This document shows, one piece after another, positions 14,601 through 26,600 of a stretch of DNA of 64,000 nt; position 1 is the stretch's first letter, and every line of letters starts with the position of its first letter. The stretch comes from Watersipora subatra (Eukaryota > Bryozoa > Gymnolaemata > Cheilostomatida > Watersiporidae). The position numbers and the translations under genes were made by a program. Where the stretch lies: contig NC_088717.1 in NCBI RefSeq assembly GCF_963576615.1, positions 52,367,026 through 52,431,025 on the forward strand. Direction: 5' to 3'. Under the pieces are notes generated by a model. The model saw only the letters and a program-made list of their open reading frames with translations. It made no database searches and had not been told where the DNA came from.

Positions 14601-17600
14601 ATCGGAGATTCTGGTTAGTGCGCCTCTAGCGGTGAAAGAAAAAGCCACAGAATAGCTGCACTCCGTAAAAAAAAGTAGCGGCTAATAGTCCAAAAAGTAC
14701 GGTAGTAGGTTTTCATGCAGTGAGCATAGCGACACACCCACATATGGTACTGCAATGTCGTAATGGGAACAGCCATGTCACTCTCATTCTGTCATGACTC
14801 AGTGTTGCTGTTTTGAAATGAAGCACCCTTGAGATGAGCCATCCAAATGCCATGGAAATGACCTTTGCGACCTTAGGGCATAGGTCTTGCCTTCTTGTTA
14901 CTTTAAATGCAGAAACAACAACTGCCATAACGTGTCGCACAACCATCGCTCTATTATATCACCCTATAGGAATACGATCTCCTTGTGGGTCTAGCGTAGC
15001 GCATGGGCACCCAGGTGTCGCCCCATTATCGCTGTATATAAACTCAGCATATGAGCCATTGTCAAGCATAATACTGATTTTACTATCAAACAATTGATAC
15101 ATTAGAATGTCTGTAAAAATATAGCCTCGGGCTGACAACATTTCAGCAAAGGTCGATGATAATAATTGGATTCATGCAAACACAATCATCGTGATAAAAT
15201 TGTTTACAATTGATCTCATACAGGAAAATGTTGCTCATGAAAGGCTGATGCTAAAATACTGATCCAAAATGTTCGCAAAAAGTAGTCAAGTTTTTGCGAA
15301 GCTGCAAATATAGCAATTTAATATTTTTAATAAAACACCTTAAATGATACAAATAAAAATAGACACGCCAAACAAGTCATGTGTTGTAATTCTCTTGAGG
15401 TTTTCTTTTTTGCAAGGTCACAGCGAGAAGTTTGGAATTTGTCAATGGTTAAAATTCGACATGGAGTCCATTATGAGGGTAAATCTTAGGAAGATCATTA
15501 TACCTTCACATTTGACCATGATCAATCCTTTAGTAGGTCAGCATAATAATGACCATGGATGGATGGCTATATGACATGGAATATCAGAGGGTTTATCAAG
15601 CTCATCAAATGTGCCATGGACCTTTTCTGTTAAAGGTTGACTTACAACAAAATTCACATGACAGTTATTTGGTATCAAAAGTTTAACCATGTCTTACTCT
15701 GTTGTGTTGTAGGTGTCAAATATGTGGAAATGTTATTACAAGCTCTTAAAAGCTCAAACAACGAAAAGCCGCCGTAGATTGGAATCCGTTTATTTCTCTG
15801 ACGTAGCCATGACGGTTTGGTTATTGTCTTGTTATGTGATGTTCTCACGTGAATTGAAAGGCCAATAAAAAGCTCAATATTATCTTATCGTAACACTAGT
15901 TTATGACAAACACTTGGTGTTTCACCGAAGACCCGTATCAAATATAGATGCTCGCTACTTTACAGTTTTGTTTCGGCTTGAACTAATCGTCAAGTCGTAA
16001 TCTGATCATGTGACCCATACTTCGAAAATAATTTTTGCAGTGCTTTTCGATTATCACAGGTGACCAACAGGCTCGACCAACAGGCTCGTCATGGTTATCA
16101 GACAATGATATGCACTCTTTTGAGGTAAGGTTAAAAAATTAAATGATTTTTTACGTTAACTTATAAGATATCACTGCTAGAAGTGACAGCATTACAATGA
16201 CGATAAAACGGACTCGTAGGAACAATAGACATGGTTTTATTGAATGCGTGAAGTATATTTGTGAAAACATTTCGACGAATAAGGTTTAATGAAAGTGTAA
16301 ACAGAAACCATCTACCACAACTACGTCACATTTGAGCCGTTTTGGAAAGAGAATCCAAACTACGGCGGTCTCTTGTGGCTGCGATTAACTGTTCGTTTTT
16401 TAGCTTTTAAGAGCTTGTAATCACATTCCCACATATTTTGCACCTACAACACAACAGAGTAAGACATGGTGAATCTTTTGATATCAAATAACTGTAATGT
16501 GAATTTTGTTGCAAATCAACATAATTTAAACTAATACATGTATTTTCAAAACACTTTAAAACACCTCTTTAAAAAGAATAAATAACTCTTTTAGCCATCT
16601 TGCACTATGCTTCATTGAAAAAGAGGCTCAGCAAATCTCCATTACTAATAACAGGCATGATGACCTAAATTTGTTGATATCAAATAACTGTAATGTGAAT
16701 TTTGTTGCAAGTCAACCTTAAATGCAAGTGCATTCCAATTATAACTAGAAATTCTACAAGCTTACTTACTATCAGCCAATATAACTACATGTAATCTACT
16801 TTTTGAACTTGTTTAAATAATGTCACTTTTGGTCCAACTGGATTACTTCTGTAAGGTGTTGTAAGTCGGTGGGGGGGGGTCCGGGGGTTCTCCCCGGGAA
16901 ATTTTATAGTATAATTAGTCAAAATGGTGCAAATCTAGCACACTTGGCTCCCGATGGGGCCCATGTTCTAACAGCAAATTTGACATTATAAACCAGTTTT
17001 CTAAATATAAAACTGTTTATTAAGATTGTCTTTAACAACACAGTTTATTAAAAATATAATGTGAATGAAAGCTGCTAAAGGGGTTGGCCACAGCTAGCAT
17101 GAGGTAGAATTATCACCATGTACAATGCTGAATGGTGTAGGAGACGAATGATCTCCTATGAAATGATCTTCAAAGCATAGCAAATCTACATGCCAATATA
17201 ACTCAAATAAACTGTCATAAACATGTTTCAAATAATAAAAATATGTTCAGTAACTCTGTTCCTGACTTTTCGGACTTCATATGCAGCTCTAAGAATCAAT
17301 ATGATCCTATCGAGATTGAATGACAGCTTTAGTCTGACTACGGCTGACAGCCTAAAAAGTGCATTTTCTTTCGAGCATAACGGTTCAAATTGACAAAATT
17401 AAAAGTTAATATGAACTTTGAAACATTAAAAATAATGTTTGATTTAATTTATCTGCATATTTACTTCTGGAGTTAAAAAAATTGATCGCGAACGATAAAA
17501 TTTAAAGTGACCGCGATGATTTCCGGTTTAGCTAGATGTCAAAAAAGGTGTAGTATTTTAGTTATATCTTCTGCCACAGACATCATTGACGCATATTTGT

Positions 17601-20600
17601 ACGTTTGTTTGATTGGCCAAAAATCTTTTTTCTAACCAATCAAAAATATTCTTCTGTAATTTAAAAATAACGATACAAGGAATAGATAAAATTCAAAGGC
17701 AAAATAACTCACGTTGGGTGCCTAACAACGTTATAAATACGGGAGTTAACTCCGTCGGGTGTGAATGAGTGGAGCTCTCGCAGGTCACATAAAATGACGT
17801 GTGGGCCACTTGTGGCCCGCGAGCCATGTGTTTGACACTTGTGTTCTAGAGCACAAAACATAAATCCGAAAGTTTACGGGTGGTTTTATTTTTGCGGGAG
17901 GGTAATCTCCTTTCCGGGAGGGTCCCACAAAATCCGGGAGAGTTGACATCTCTGTTGTAAGTTCATAGGAGGTTGTAAAGGCACCCAAGCTGACCACGAT
18001 ATCATCAACATGCTTAATGTTTTTTGTACAATAAATTTGTACACAACACCTCATGTTGCAGATGATATTTGCTGTGTTATACACTTACTAGTTCAATGCC
18101 CGATGTTTTATGGCTTATAAAGTACTTACCCAATGAAGTTGAGTAACTTATGTTGGTAACTTTAGCTAGTCTAAATTTTTACTATAATAAGAGCCGTGAC
18201 TATCGCTCTGAAGCCAGCATTAGGAAAAAAGATTGCGACATGATCTCTCATGCAATCATAATCTTCAAACGTTCTCCCTGAAGTGTGGTGGACTAAACAA
18301 TTGTCATTAAAGATTGGCAGGTATATAAGTATGTGCACAATTATTCCATAGCAGTGCTAGTTGGATGCGTAGTATAGTGGTTAGCTCGCCTGTGTGCAGA
18401 ACTGGGGGTTCTAAGTTCAACTCCATTGGTCATACAAATGACAGACCTTCGCATTTATATATATAGATGCTGAATCATTTTGACAAAAGAAATGTGGGAC
18501 ATAGATTCGTCTATTATACACGCATTGTGATAACCCAGGGGTCTGCAACCTTTTCCCCTCAAAGAGCCATTTGGACTCGTTTTCCACCAGAAAGAACGCA
18601 GTGGTAGCCACAAACACCCTTTGATATTTTAAATTAAAAAATACATAAATACTACATGTAATGTTTTTGTTTAGCTTTTATACCATGTTTACAACAATGA
18701 AAAGGTATGGCGTGTATAATGATTTAACTGCTGAGAAAAATAATTACATTTTTGCAAAGAACAATAAAATAGCTAATAATAACTTGGTCGTAATGTGAAA
18801 ATATTACGTTGTTTGTAAGGTTACTTTCAAGAAAAATTGCAACTTCATGTTTAGTTCAGTCCTTTTAACAAAATGCCTAATTTAAGTTGTAACTGCAGCA
18901 AATGTCATTCATGCAGCAATTTCTGCTCAAATTAGCCTTACGCATCAGTTTTGAAATGGCCTTTTATTCTCATTTCCCTCTGGATATTTTTTAGCAAAGG
19001 CTGCGTGATTATTCTGGAAATGTCTTGCGACATTTGACTTTTTGTTTGCAAATTGTTCATTACACATTAAGCAAACTGGCAAACCACTCTCATCAGCAGT
19101 GAAAGCAGACGAATCAGCCCACATAGGATTAAATGTTCTATTTTCCTCTGTCACTTTTCTTTCCTTAGTATTCGCCATAGTTTGCCTACCTGGAGTAAAA
19201 AAAATCAATAAGTGTCGTGTCGGCTGGTGTAAGTTTGGCAGTTTTATTGGGGCATAAATAATGACGCATAACAAGCGACAATGTTTGATTTATCACCATA
19301 ATTACAATTTTCTAAATTATATTACAAAATCTAGTGATAAAACTTCAATATTTTTATTATTTACTCAGCATATGGTAACTAAAGCAAAAAATCCAAAGTC
19401 AGAGGGAACCGCAGTGAGGGGATGAAAGAGTCGCATGCGGCTCCGGAGCCCCGGGTTGCTTACCCCTGTGATAACCCTTCCAACATGCCTTGTAGTGACA
19501 GCCAGCCATTTGTTTACAAGGATGCTATGTTCATATCAACACACAAGTTCCTTGGAGGGCCTAGTAGCCCAGGCATCTTAGTTGGCAAGAAAAACCTTTT
19601 CAGGAATCCTGTTCCAGCTGACTGTGGAGGAGGAACTGTCTTCTTTGTAAGGAGAGAGCATCATACCTACCTGAAAGAGGTAGGTGATCGATCCATATTG
19701 AGAGGTGAAGATCGGATCACTGCTAGAGTCGCTTTTGAATATAAGTTTGGGTCAAATGCTCGATCTCTCACTCTATTACAGAGGCATCTCTTAGACTTAC
19801 ATGGATTATTAAAGTGTAGCGTTAGTAAAGTCTGGGTAGATATTTGCCAAACAGGTTATGGTACAGATAATTTCAATTCAGAGTAAACCAAATATTGACA
19901 TTCGAAGTTAATCCGTTTGGATGTTTGTTTCATGTATGGAAATCGTCGTATGCTGGAGCACATACGGTATTCACATAAGAATACATTGTGTTTCGTTAAA
20001 TTCGTTCAACTGCTCAACTTCATGATAAATACTTTTGGTAGTTACATATAGAATTAAAACAAAAGCGTTATATAAAACTAAGTAACTAAATAAATTAAAT
20101 AATAATCAGTAAAAGAAGTATTTTATTTTCTCATATTTTATTGACTTTTACATGAAAACAGGTGAATCCTGGTGTAGCCTTGGTGATGCAGGCGGCAGAC
20201 ACATTTTATGTAGAGGTTGCAGTAGACTTAGCAGTTGGGCTACTTGAACTTTCAATTCTACTAACTTATTCATCTAATTTTGGTTTACTATTTGATTTTT
20301 CCAATTTTATCTTTTAGTATTATGGTCAACTTTTCCACTTCACCGGTTTCATACTTTCTTCTTCATAAAAATATTTGGGAAAAACTAAAATGTAAAAAAA
20401 TTGGTCCAGAGATGTATGCTCATGTTTTGATATTGTTATTTTAATTTCGAGAAAATTATTGCCTTTTTCCCTTTTCACCACATTTAATATTCATACTAGT
20501 TTTGCCCCAAATTCCTCAAAAGAAATATATGATATAAGGTTTAACATTATTTGAACACCGTGTAACCGAACTTCATAAATGAGGTTTACATACTTGTACT

Positions 20601-23600
20601 GATTTACAAAACTATTGTTTCAAAATACTCTGGATAGCATCGGTTAAATCTGTCAAAACAATTTCACATCATATGTCAATAAATTTGTATGTTGAAGTGA
20701 TTGCAAGGCAAAGTTTGACTTTACACCAGCAATATTCTTCAATCGGTCAGCTAATACCCTGCCTACACTTCTATCTTATGTATCTGATCTCTTCATCGAT
20801 CCTTATTATGACTCCTTATTGGCGTGTTACGAGCTCAGGAATTTCTTTAATTCAAAAACAAAAAATCAATTTTGATTTGCTTTGCTTTGAATATGGATAC
20901 GATACATATAATATTTACAAATCAGTTGTATTCAAATACAACCACAGTTGTGTAGTAGACTACTAATACTAGCCACTAGTTGAGCTATATACATGTCTCC
21001 ATCATATGAACATAGTAATGGTAAATTGTAATAATAATGGTAATAGTATTTATTAGTACTAATGACTGTAGAAAATGGAGAGATGTTGTGTTTGATTCAG
21101 ATAGAGACTCGAGAAGAAGGTGGTACACCAGATATAATCGGCTCAATCCGCGCTGGGATGGTCTTACAGCTGAAGAGAGCCGTGGGTGTCTCTAACATTG
21201 CATTCCGGGACCGCGCTTATTACAAGTGAGCTGATAATAGCCTCCATGTTTGACATATTTCTTTGTTTTCTTCTCTGATCTATTCCGACAAACACAGATT
21301 GCTTTTTGTAAGTGTTTTTGATTTAAAGCTTGTATTAATGTTGCAATGTGCTTGAGGAAGGAATTTTTGGAAGCTGCTATTTTACTAATGATCGATGTCA
21401 CCTTTGTCATCCAACATCCACGGAGGTTTATTGATTTCTTGCCTTACCTGCAAATAGTTCAATCAGCATGTCACATCCTCCGGCCCCTCAGCCCCACCTA
21501 CCCGCAATCCAAGGCATCAACACCCACCAGTCAATTTATTTGTATGTAGGTAGTCATGGTATATCAGGCGCACGATTGAATTTTTTCGGACACCCAATTG
21601 ATGGATAGTTTGGGTGTCGTTATTTAGTTTTGCAGTCTTTATCTCAGTTTATTATCAAGTTCATTTCATGACTGTTTGTAAGCTCTCTTGCTGCTGTAGA
21701 AAGGCTTATGATGCGTGGAAAGGCATCTCTGAGCTGGTTATTCTAGGAAGTGACTCTGAGCGTCTGCCTGTGTTCAGCCTCCTCTTCAAAGTAGGAAATA
21801 AGGTGAGACGACTCCATAGTTTGTGTGTAAATGGTTGGTCTGCTTCCTCTGCTGAAAATAGAGTAATACGTATCTCATACAAGTTGAAAAGTTTGTAGTT
21901 GTCTGCTCTATGTGACATGTTGGTCCTTGGTACTGACCTTGTTGTGATGTTGCAAGGTCAATGTTATTATATTGAATTGCATTTTATACTCCTTCACCTT
22001 ACTCTGTGTTTTGAATTTTTTTGCTTATATTTTTTTCAAATTTATATTAGGAAAGTGTTTGGCTAATGAAAATTTGTAGTATATACTATTACTATACATA
22101 CTATTACAGTACAATGTATATTCTATAGAATGGCTGCAGCTCTGGTTTCTATGCCTCGTTTTTCATGATCAGCCATATATTAAAGACTTACTATTTTTGT
22201 TCTATCCACTCTTACATATTGATACTTTATTAAAGTTAGTTTTTATTGGTATATTTTCCAAAATTTTCCACTTTGCTTGCTATAACTTGAATATCTTTCG
22301 ACAGACTAATTTCATGAACTGAAAACCGAAGGACACAAGGTTATGAACATATGATTAGATATGAACAAGGTTTTGAGAGATTATTGCATTCTATTCTCTC
22401 ACATGGTAGCAGCCTACTAAACCTATTTGAGCTCTTAAGAATATAAAGAGACGAAGTGCCTCTGTCTACTGATGCAGCGTTCTTGTAGTGAGACAATTCC
22501 CATCTGCTTTGTTGGACATCTTTTGTTGGACATTGAGATAACTCTATTGGCCTGCTGAAACTACTTCCTTCTACGTATTGAATCAACTCCATCCTTTGTG
22601 GCCTAGTAGATTTCATAGATGAACATCTAGCACTCAGCCCCAATAGCGCTGGTGCGTGTTAGTCTTTTTAATCGAAGGAGCAAAGGTTATTTTACTTCAT
22701 TGTTGTAGTGTCAGAGAGCTTTCATATTCTTTACATATATTGGAAACTATTTTAGTTTCTGGCACGAACAGATGTGATTTATAAGGTTATCAGAGGCAAT
22801 AAGAGTCTGTACATCATATGAATTAGATTGCCTTTCCTAGTAAATTAATTCTTTACTTTGTGGAGCTCTTTTCTATAGAGAGGGTGTTTTAAACCCGTGG
22901 TATCCAGACTGAAAACCGTGTACCCTAGGACACTTATTTCGCTAGTATTTAGTTTCGTGAGTAGCACACAGAGTAAAATTGCGCTGCAACTTAAGTTCGC
23001 GGCTCTGATGAACGCGAAAATATAGTGATGTGAAAATAAAGACAGCGGAACAAACAATTTCATTCCTCAGGTCCAGTTCGCTAGTAAGAAAAGATTTTCA
23101 ATTTGGGACTAGTTTGTATTTGTAAACCGCAGGTAGAAATGTGTGGGTGTGATCGATAATTCAATTTGATCACTTGCTGGCATTTGCTTTATGGACTATC
23201 AATGACGTCTAGGTCCCTCCCGCCGTGACTTTCACATGTCTTTCACACTCAAGTCCCAAGAAGAAGTAAATAGATAACAACCAACTTCACAACCAAAACT
23301 GTATAACGTGGTTGGACCTGGTGAGGGTTGATATTGTTTTGGTTGGTAATAAAGTTTATCACTACAATAATTATTACTCAATTTTATGACTTCACCTACC
23401 AGACTTTCATTCTCATCAGTTACTACAAATTTGGTGACTAAACTGATATCATCATCTTAATTTGCTTTGCCATGCTGCTCAATTGGTGTATTAGCTATAA
23501 TGAGTTTACCAGAAATTTCCCATTGAGCCTAACCACACACGAAAATTACCTGCATTTTTATTATGACGGTTTTATTGTGGATATCAATGAATAAAGCTAT

Positions 23601-26600
23601 TTAACTTCGCGTTTTCGCTCGTTCATTATGATAGTTTAGTTTCGATCATGAAATTTTCGCGAGAGGATGACTCCGCGAAAGTTTGATGACACGAATACAT
23701 AAGTGTCCTAGGGTAGGACATTCTATGTTTCATTGCATAATTCATCATATAAAAACAAACATTGTGTTTTTATATTATTACGCTAGTTTTTCATTGTGAC
23801 ATATATTGACATATTATTGACATATTTCCAGCTTGATAGTTCTTCTGCGTTTAGCAAGCTACTTCAAGTTAGGAGGAAACTAAATAAAAATATCAAATCA
23901 CATGACTTGTTGTAAACCAATCAAATTTGATATCATTGTATAGCTAGCAGATTACTCATTTTGGCCTAAGAGTTTGCCACTTGAATGCATATCTATGGTA
24001 GGGCAACTCTACAAAACTGTTGTTGCAAATACGTGTATATCACTTTGGGTACTGTGGGGATAACAGCGAATGTTATTATAAATTTGTATTATTTTATTGA
24101 GAAGAATTTAGACTTGAAGGTAAACAATAAAATTAGCAATATTTTAGCCAGTAGAATCTTCTAATTATTTGCAGTTTCTTCACCACAACTATGCGGCTGC
24201 TCTTCTAGATGACTTGTTTGGCATACAGTCAAGAGGGGGCTGCGCGTGTGCCGGCCCGTATGCACTTGAGTTGCTCGGAATTGGTGAGACTCTAGCTAAG
24301 AGATTTGAAGAAACACTAATGGAAGACAATAGGTTGGACAGGACCCATCTGAGGAGGGTGAGGGAGCACTCAGACAAGGAGATTCTCAGGTGCACTTCTT
24401 AAAAATTGTGAATGTGGTTGGTGCCGTTGTCTTAGTTGGCAGTTATAGTTGAAGTAAAGGAAGGTTTCTAGTCGTCCAGGTCAGTCTCACTAAGTTTTGA
24501 GACAGTTACATTTTGTCAAATGAAAGTCTGGCATGACTAAATTGTCAATAATCACCATCAAAGGACGGCAGGCCATTATGACTAATAGTAGGCTGAATAC
24601 GGCTACGGTACAAACAACCATGGACAAACAAACAACCATGGACAAACAAACATGGACAATTCATTTTGTAGAGATACTAATACTCGATTGTTTGCCATGT
24701 TTGCGTATGAGCAGTAGCGAAGGTCATATGAAAGTTATGATAGCAAAGGCCACTATTATAACTAGCTACTAACAGGGTTATCTATAGACTACTAATGCGT
24801 AGTGTTTGATTTTTTAACAATATATATTTCTCAAAGTACATGTATGTCATCTGTGGATCTGTCTGCATGCTGGCTATAGCTATTAAAACTTTGCGTTGTG
24901 ATGGATTTGAACTCACGACGAATGCATCGACAAGTTTCTTTTCCGAACACTACCACATACCCCATGCGCACGCTAATTATTTTAGCAATGTGCCCACGCG
25001 TTACGATGCCTATGTTAAGAAATATTTTTCGTAAGTTTTAATTACTATATCTAGGATCAAGGCCAATTCTTCTCACGCAACTCACTTGTGTTGATTGTTG
25101 CCAGTATTTGGGCAAGCCACATTTGATGTGCGGGTGTTATCACACCAAATGCTCCAATTACATCCGGAATTACAGTTGCTCCTACATGCCAGCACTTTTT
25201 TATCTTACTGATGTATATATTCTTCAGTAATTAAACCCAATTAAACTGTCTTTAACAATTACATATATATATGTACTAATGGAATGCCCAGCATTGCACA
25301 GATACTAAAAAACAGTTTATAAACAGTTGCAGGTAATATAGTTGCTTGCCCTTAGCCTGGCACATTGCCAATGGCTGATTTCAGTAAGCTAGTACTTTGA
25401 GTACTTACTAATAAGCCGTGAAAGCAAGCATAAAATGACGTAGTGCCTCGCAGAACAGTATGCGTATTTCCACCCACATAGCGACATATCGCCTCGGAAT
25501 TCATTGTATATATATATATATCTATACTAGCTGCATTACCCGTGTTCGAGAACAGATTTACGTAAAGCAATAGTTTTATTGAGAGTTGTCTTTCATACTG
25601 TAAAACAACTCCAAATATGCAATCTACTGAAATTTTTGTTCTGATCTGACTGCATACACATATGCAGTTGTACATGTCAATAATGTTGGAGAGACCAATG
25701 GAAATATGCAATGTGTTTTACAGCTAGTCTACAATGCATCAGTCTCGAACCACTCAAATCGGAATTTTGCTATTTTTTACACAGAACTGATAATGAAATT
25801 GACATTGCTAGGCAAACTGACGTTCTTCAAACTGGCAGTATTGAAAAGTTTTACATATTTTAAGAAATTCTAGAAAATATTTTGCTATTGCACTGCTTAG
25901 CTATCGCCAGCATTTATTGAATTGAGACTTCTGCATGCTTGAAACACTAATCATGACTCACCAGTTCTTCGTCTATAGCCTGTGTTTTGACATGGTATAT
26001 ACAAACTGTGCAGCAGTAATGCGGTTGAAGATAAAATTTATTATCAATAAAATCTACTATATAAACTAGATATATGGCCTCTCGCCTTTCCAATGTAAGG
26101 CATTACATCTGAAGCATTTTGGGACATTCGTCCCATAGAAAAATTCGGCCCTACACTGTGTTGCAGGACTGTAGTCAAGTGCGAAGTTTTCTGTCCATAC
26201 ACGGCGCCTGATAACAGCTGCTGTAGTTAGTGCATCTCGCTGTTGTCGCCGTTTCATCTGCTCTGAAAATTCAGCTCACCAAGCAGCTGTCGTAGCTAGT
26301 CCATCATTGTCTTGTCGCCGCTGCATCTGCTCGGATGTTTCTGCACGTCTGGCCGATGTAGCGGCTGCTCTGAGCCGTTTGAGTCACTGCTGGGTCGGCT
26401 CAGTAGTCTCTGCACTTTTAGCGGCTGCAGCATCTATTCTGGCCTGCTCTCGATGTACCTGTGTTTGTTCAGCGGTTTCTGCTCTTCTAGCAGCTGCTAT
26501 TCTGTTTTGTTGTAGGCGTAGCTGTATTTGCTCTGCAGTTTCTGCACTTCTAGCAGATCCAGTAGCTATTCTGTTTCGTTGTAGGCGTAGCTGTGTTTGC

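Noticed and set aside
14713..15141. Consecutive minus-strand frames (60 and 77 codons) and an opposing plus frame
   Set aside because: Composition is slightly gene-like, but there is no motif, no consistent splice sites and the frames are separated by a stop. Left unassigned.
22341..22643. Minus-strand frame of 100 codons
   Set aside because: Considered as a retroelement fragment, but there is no diagnostic motif and no related copy in the window.
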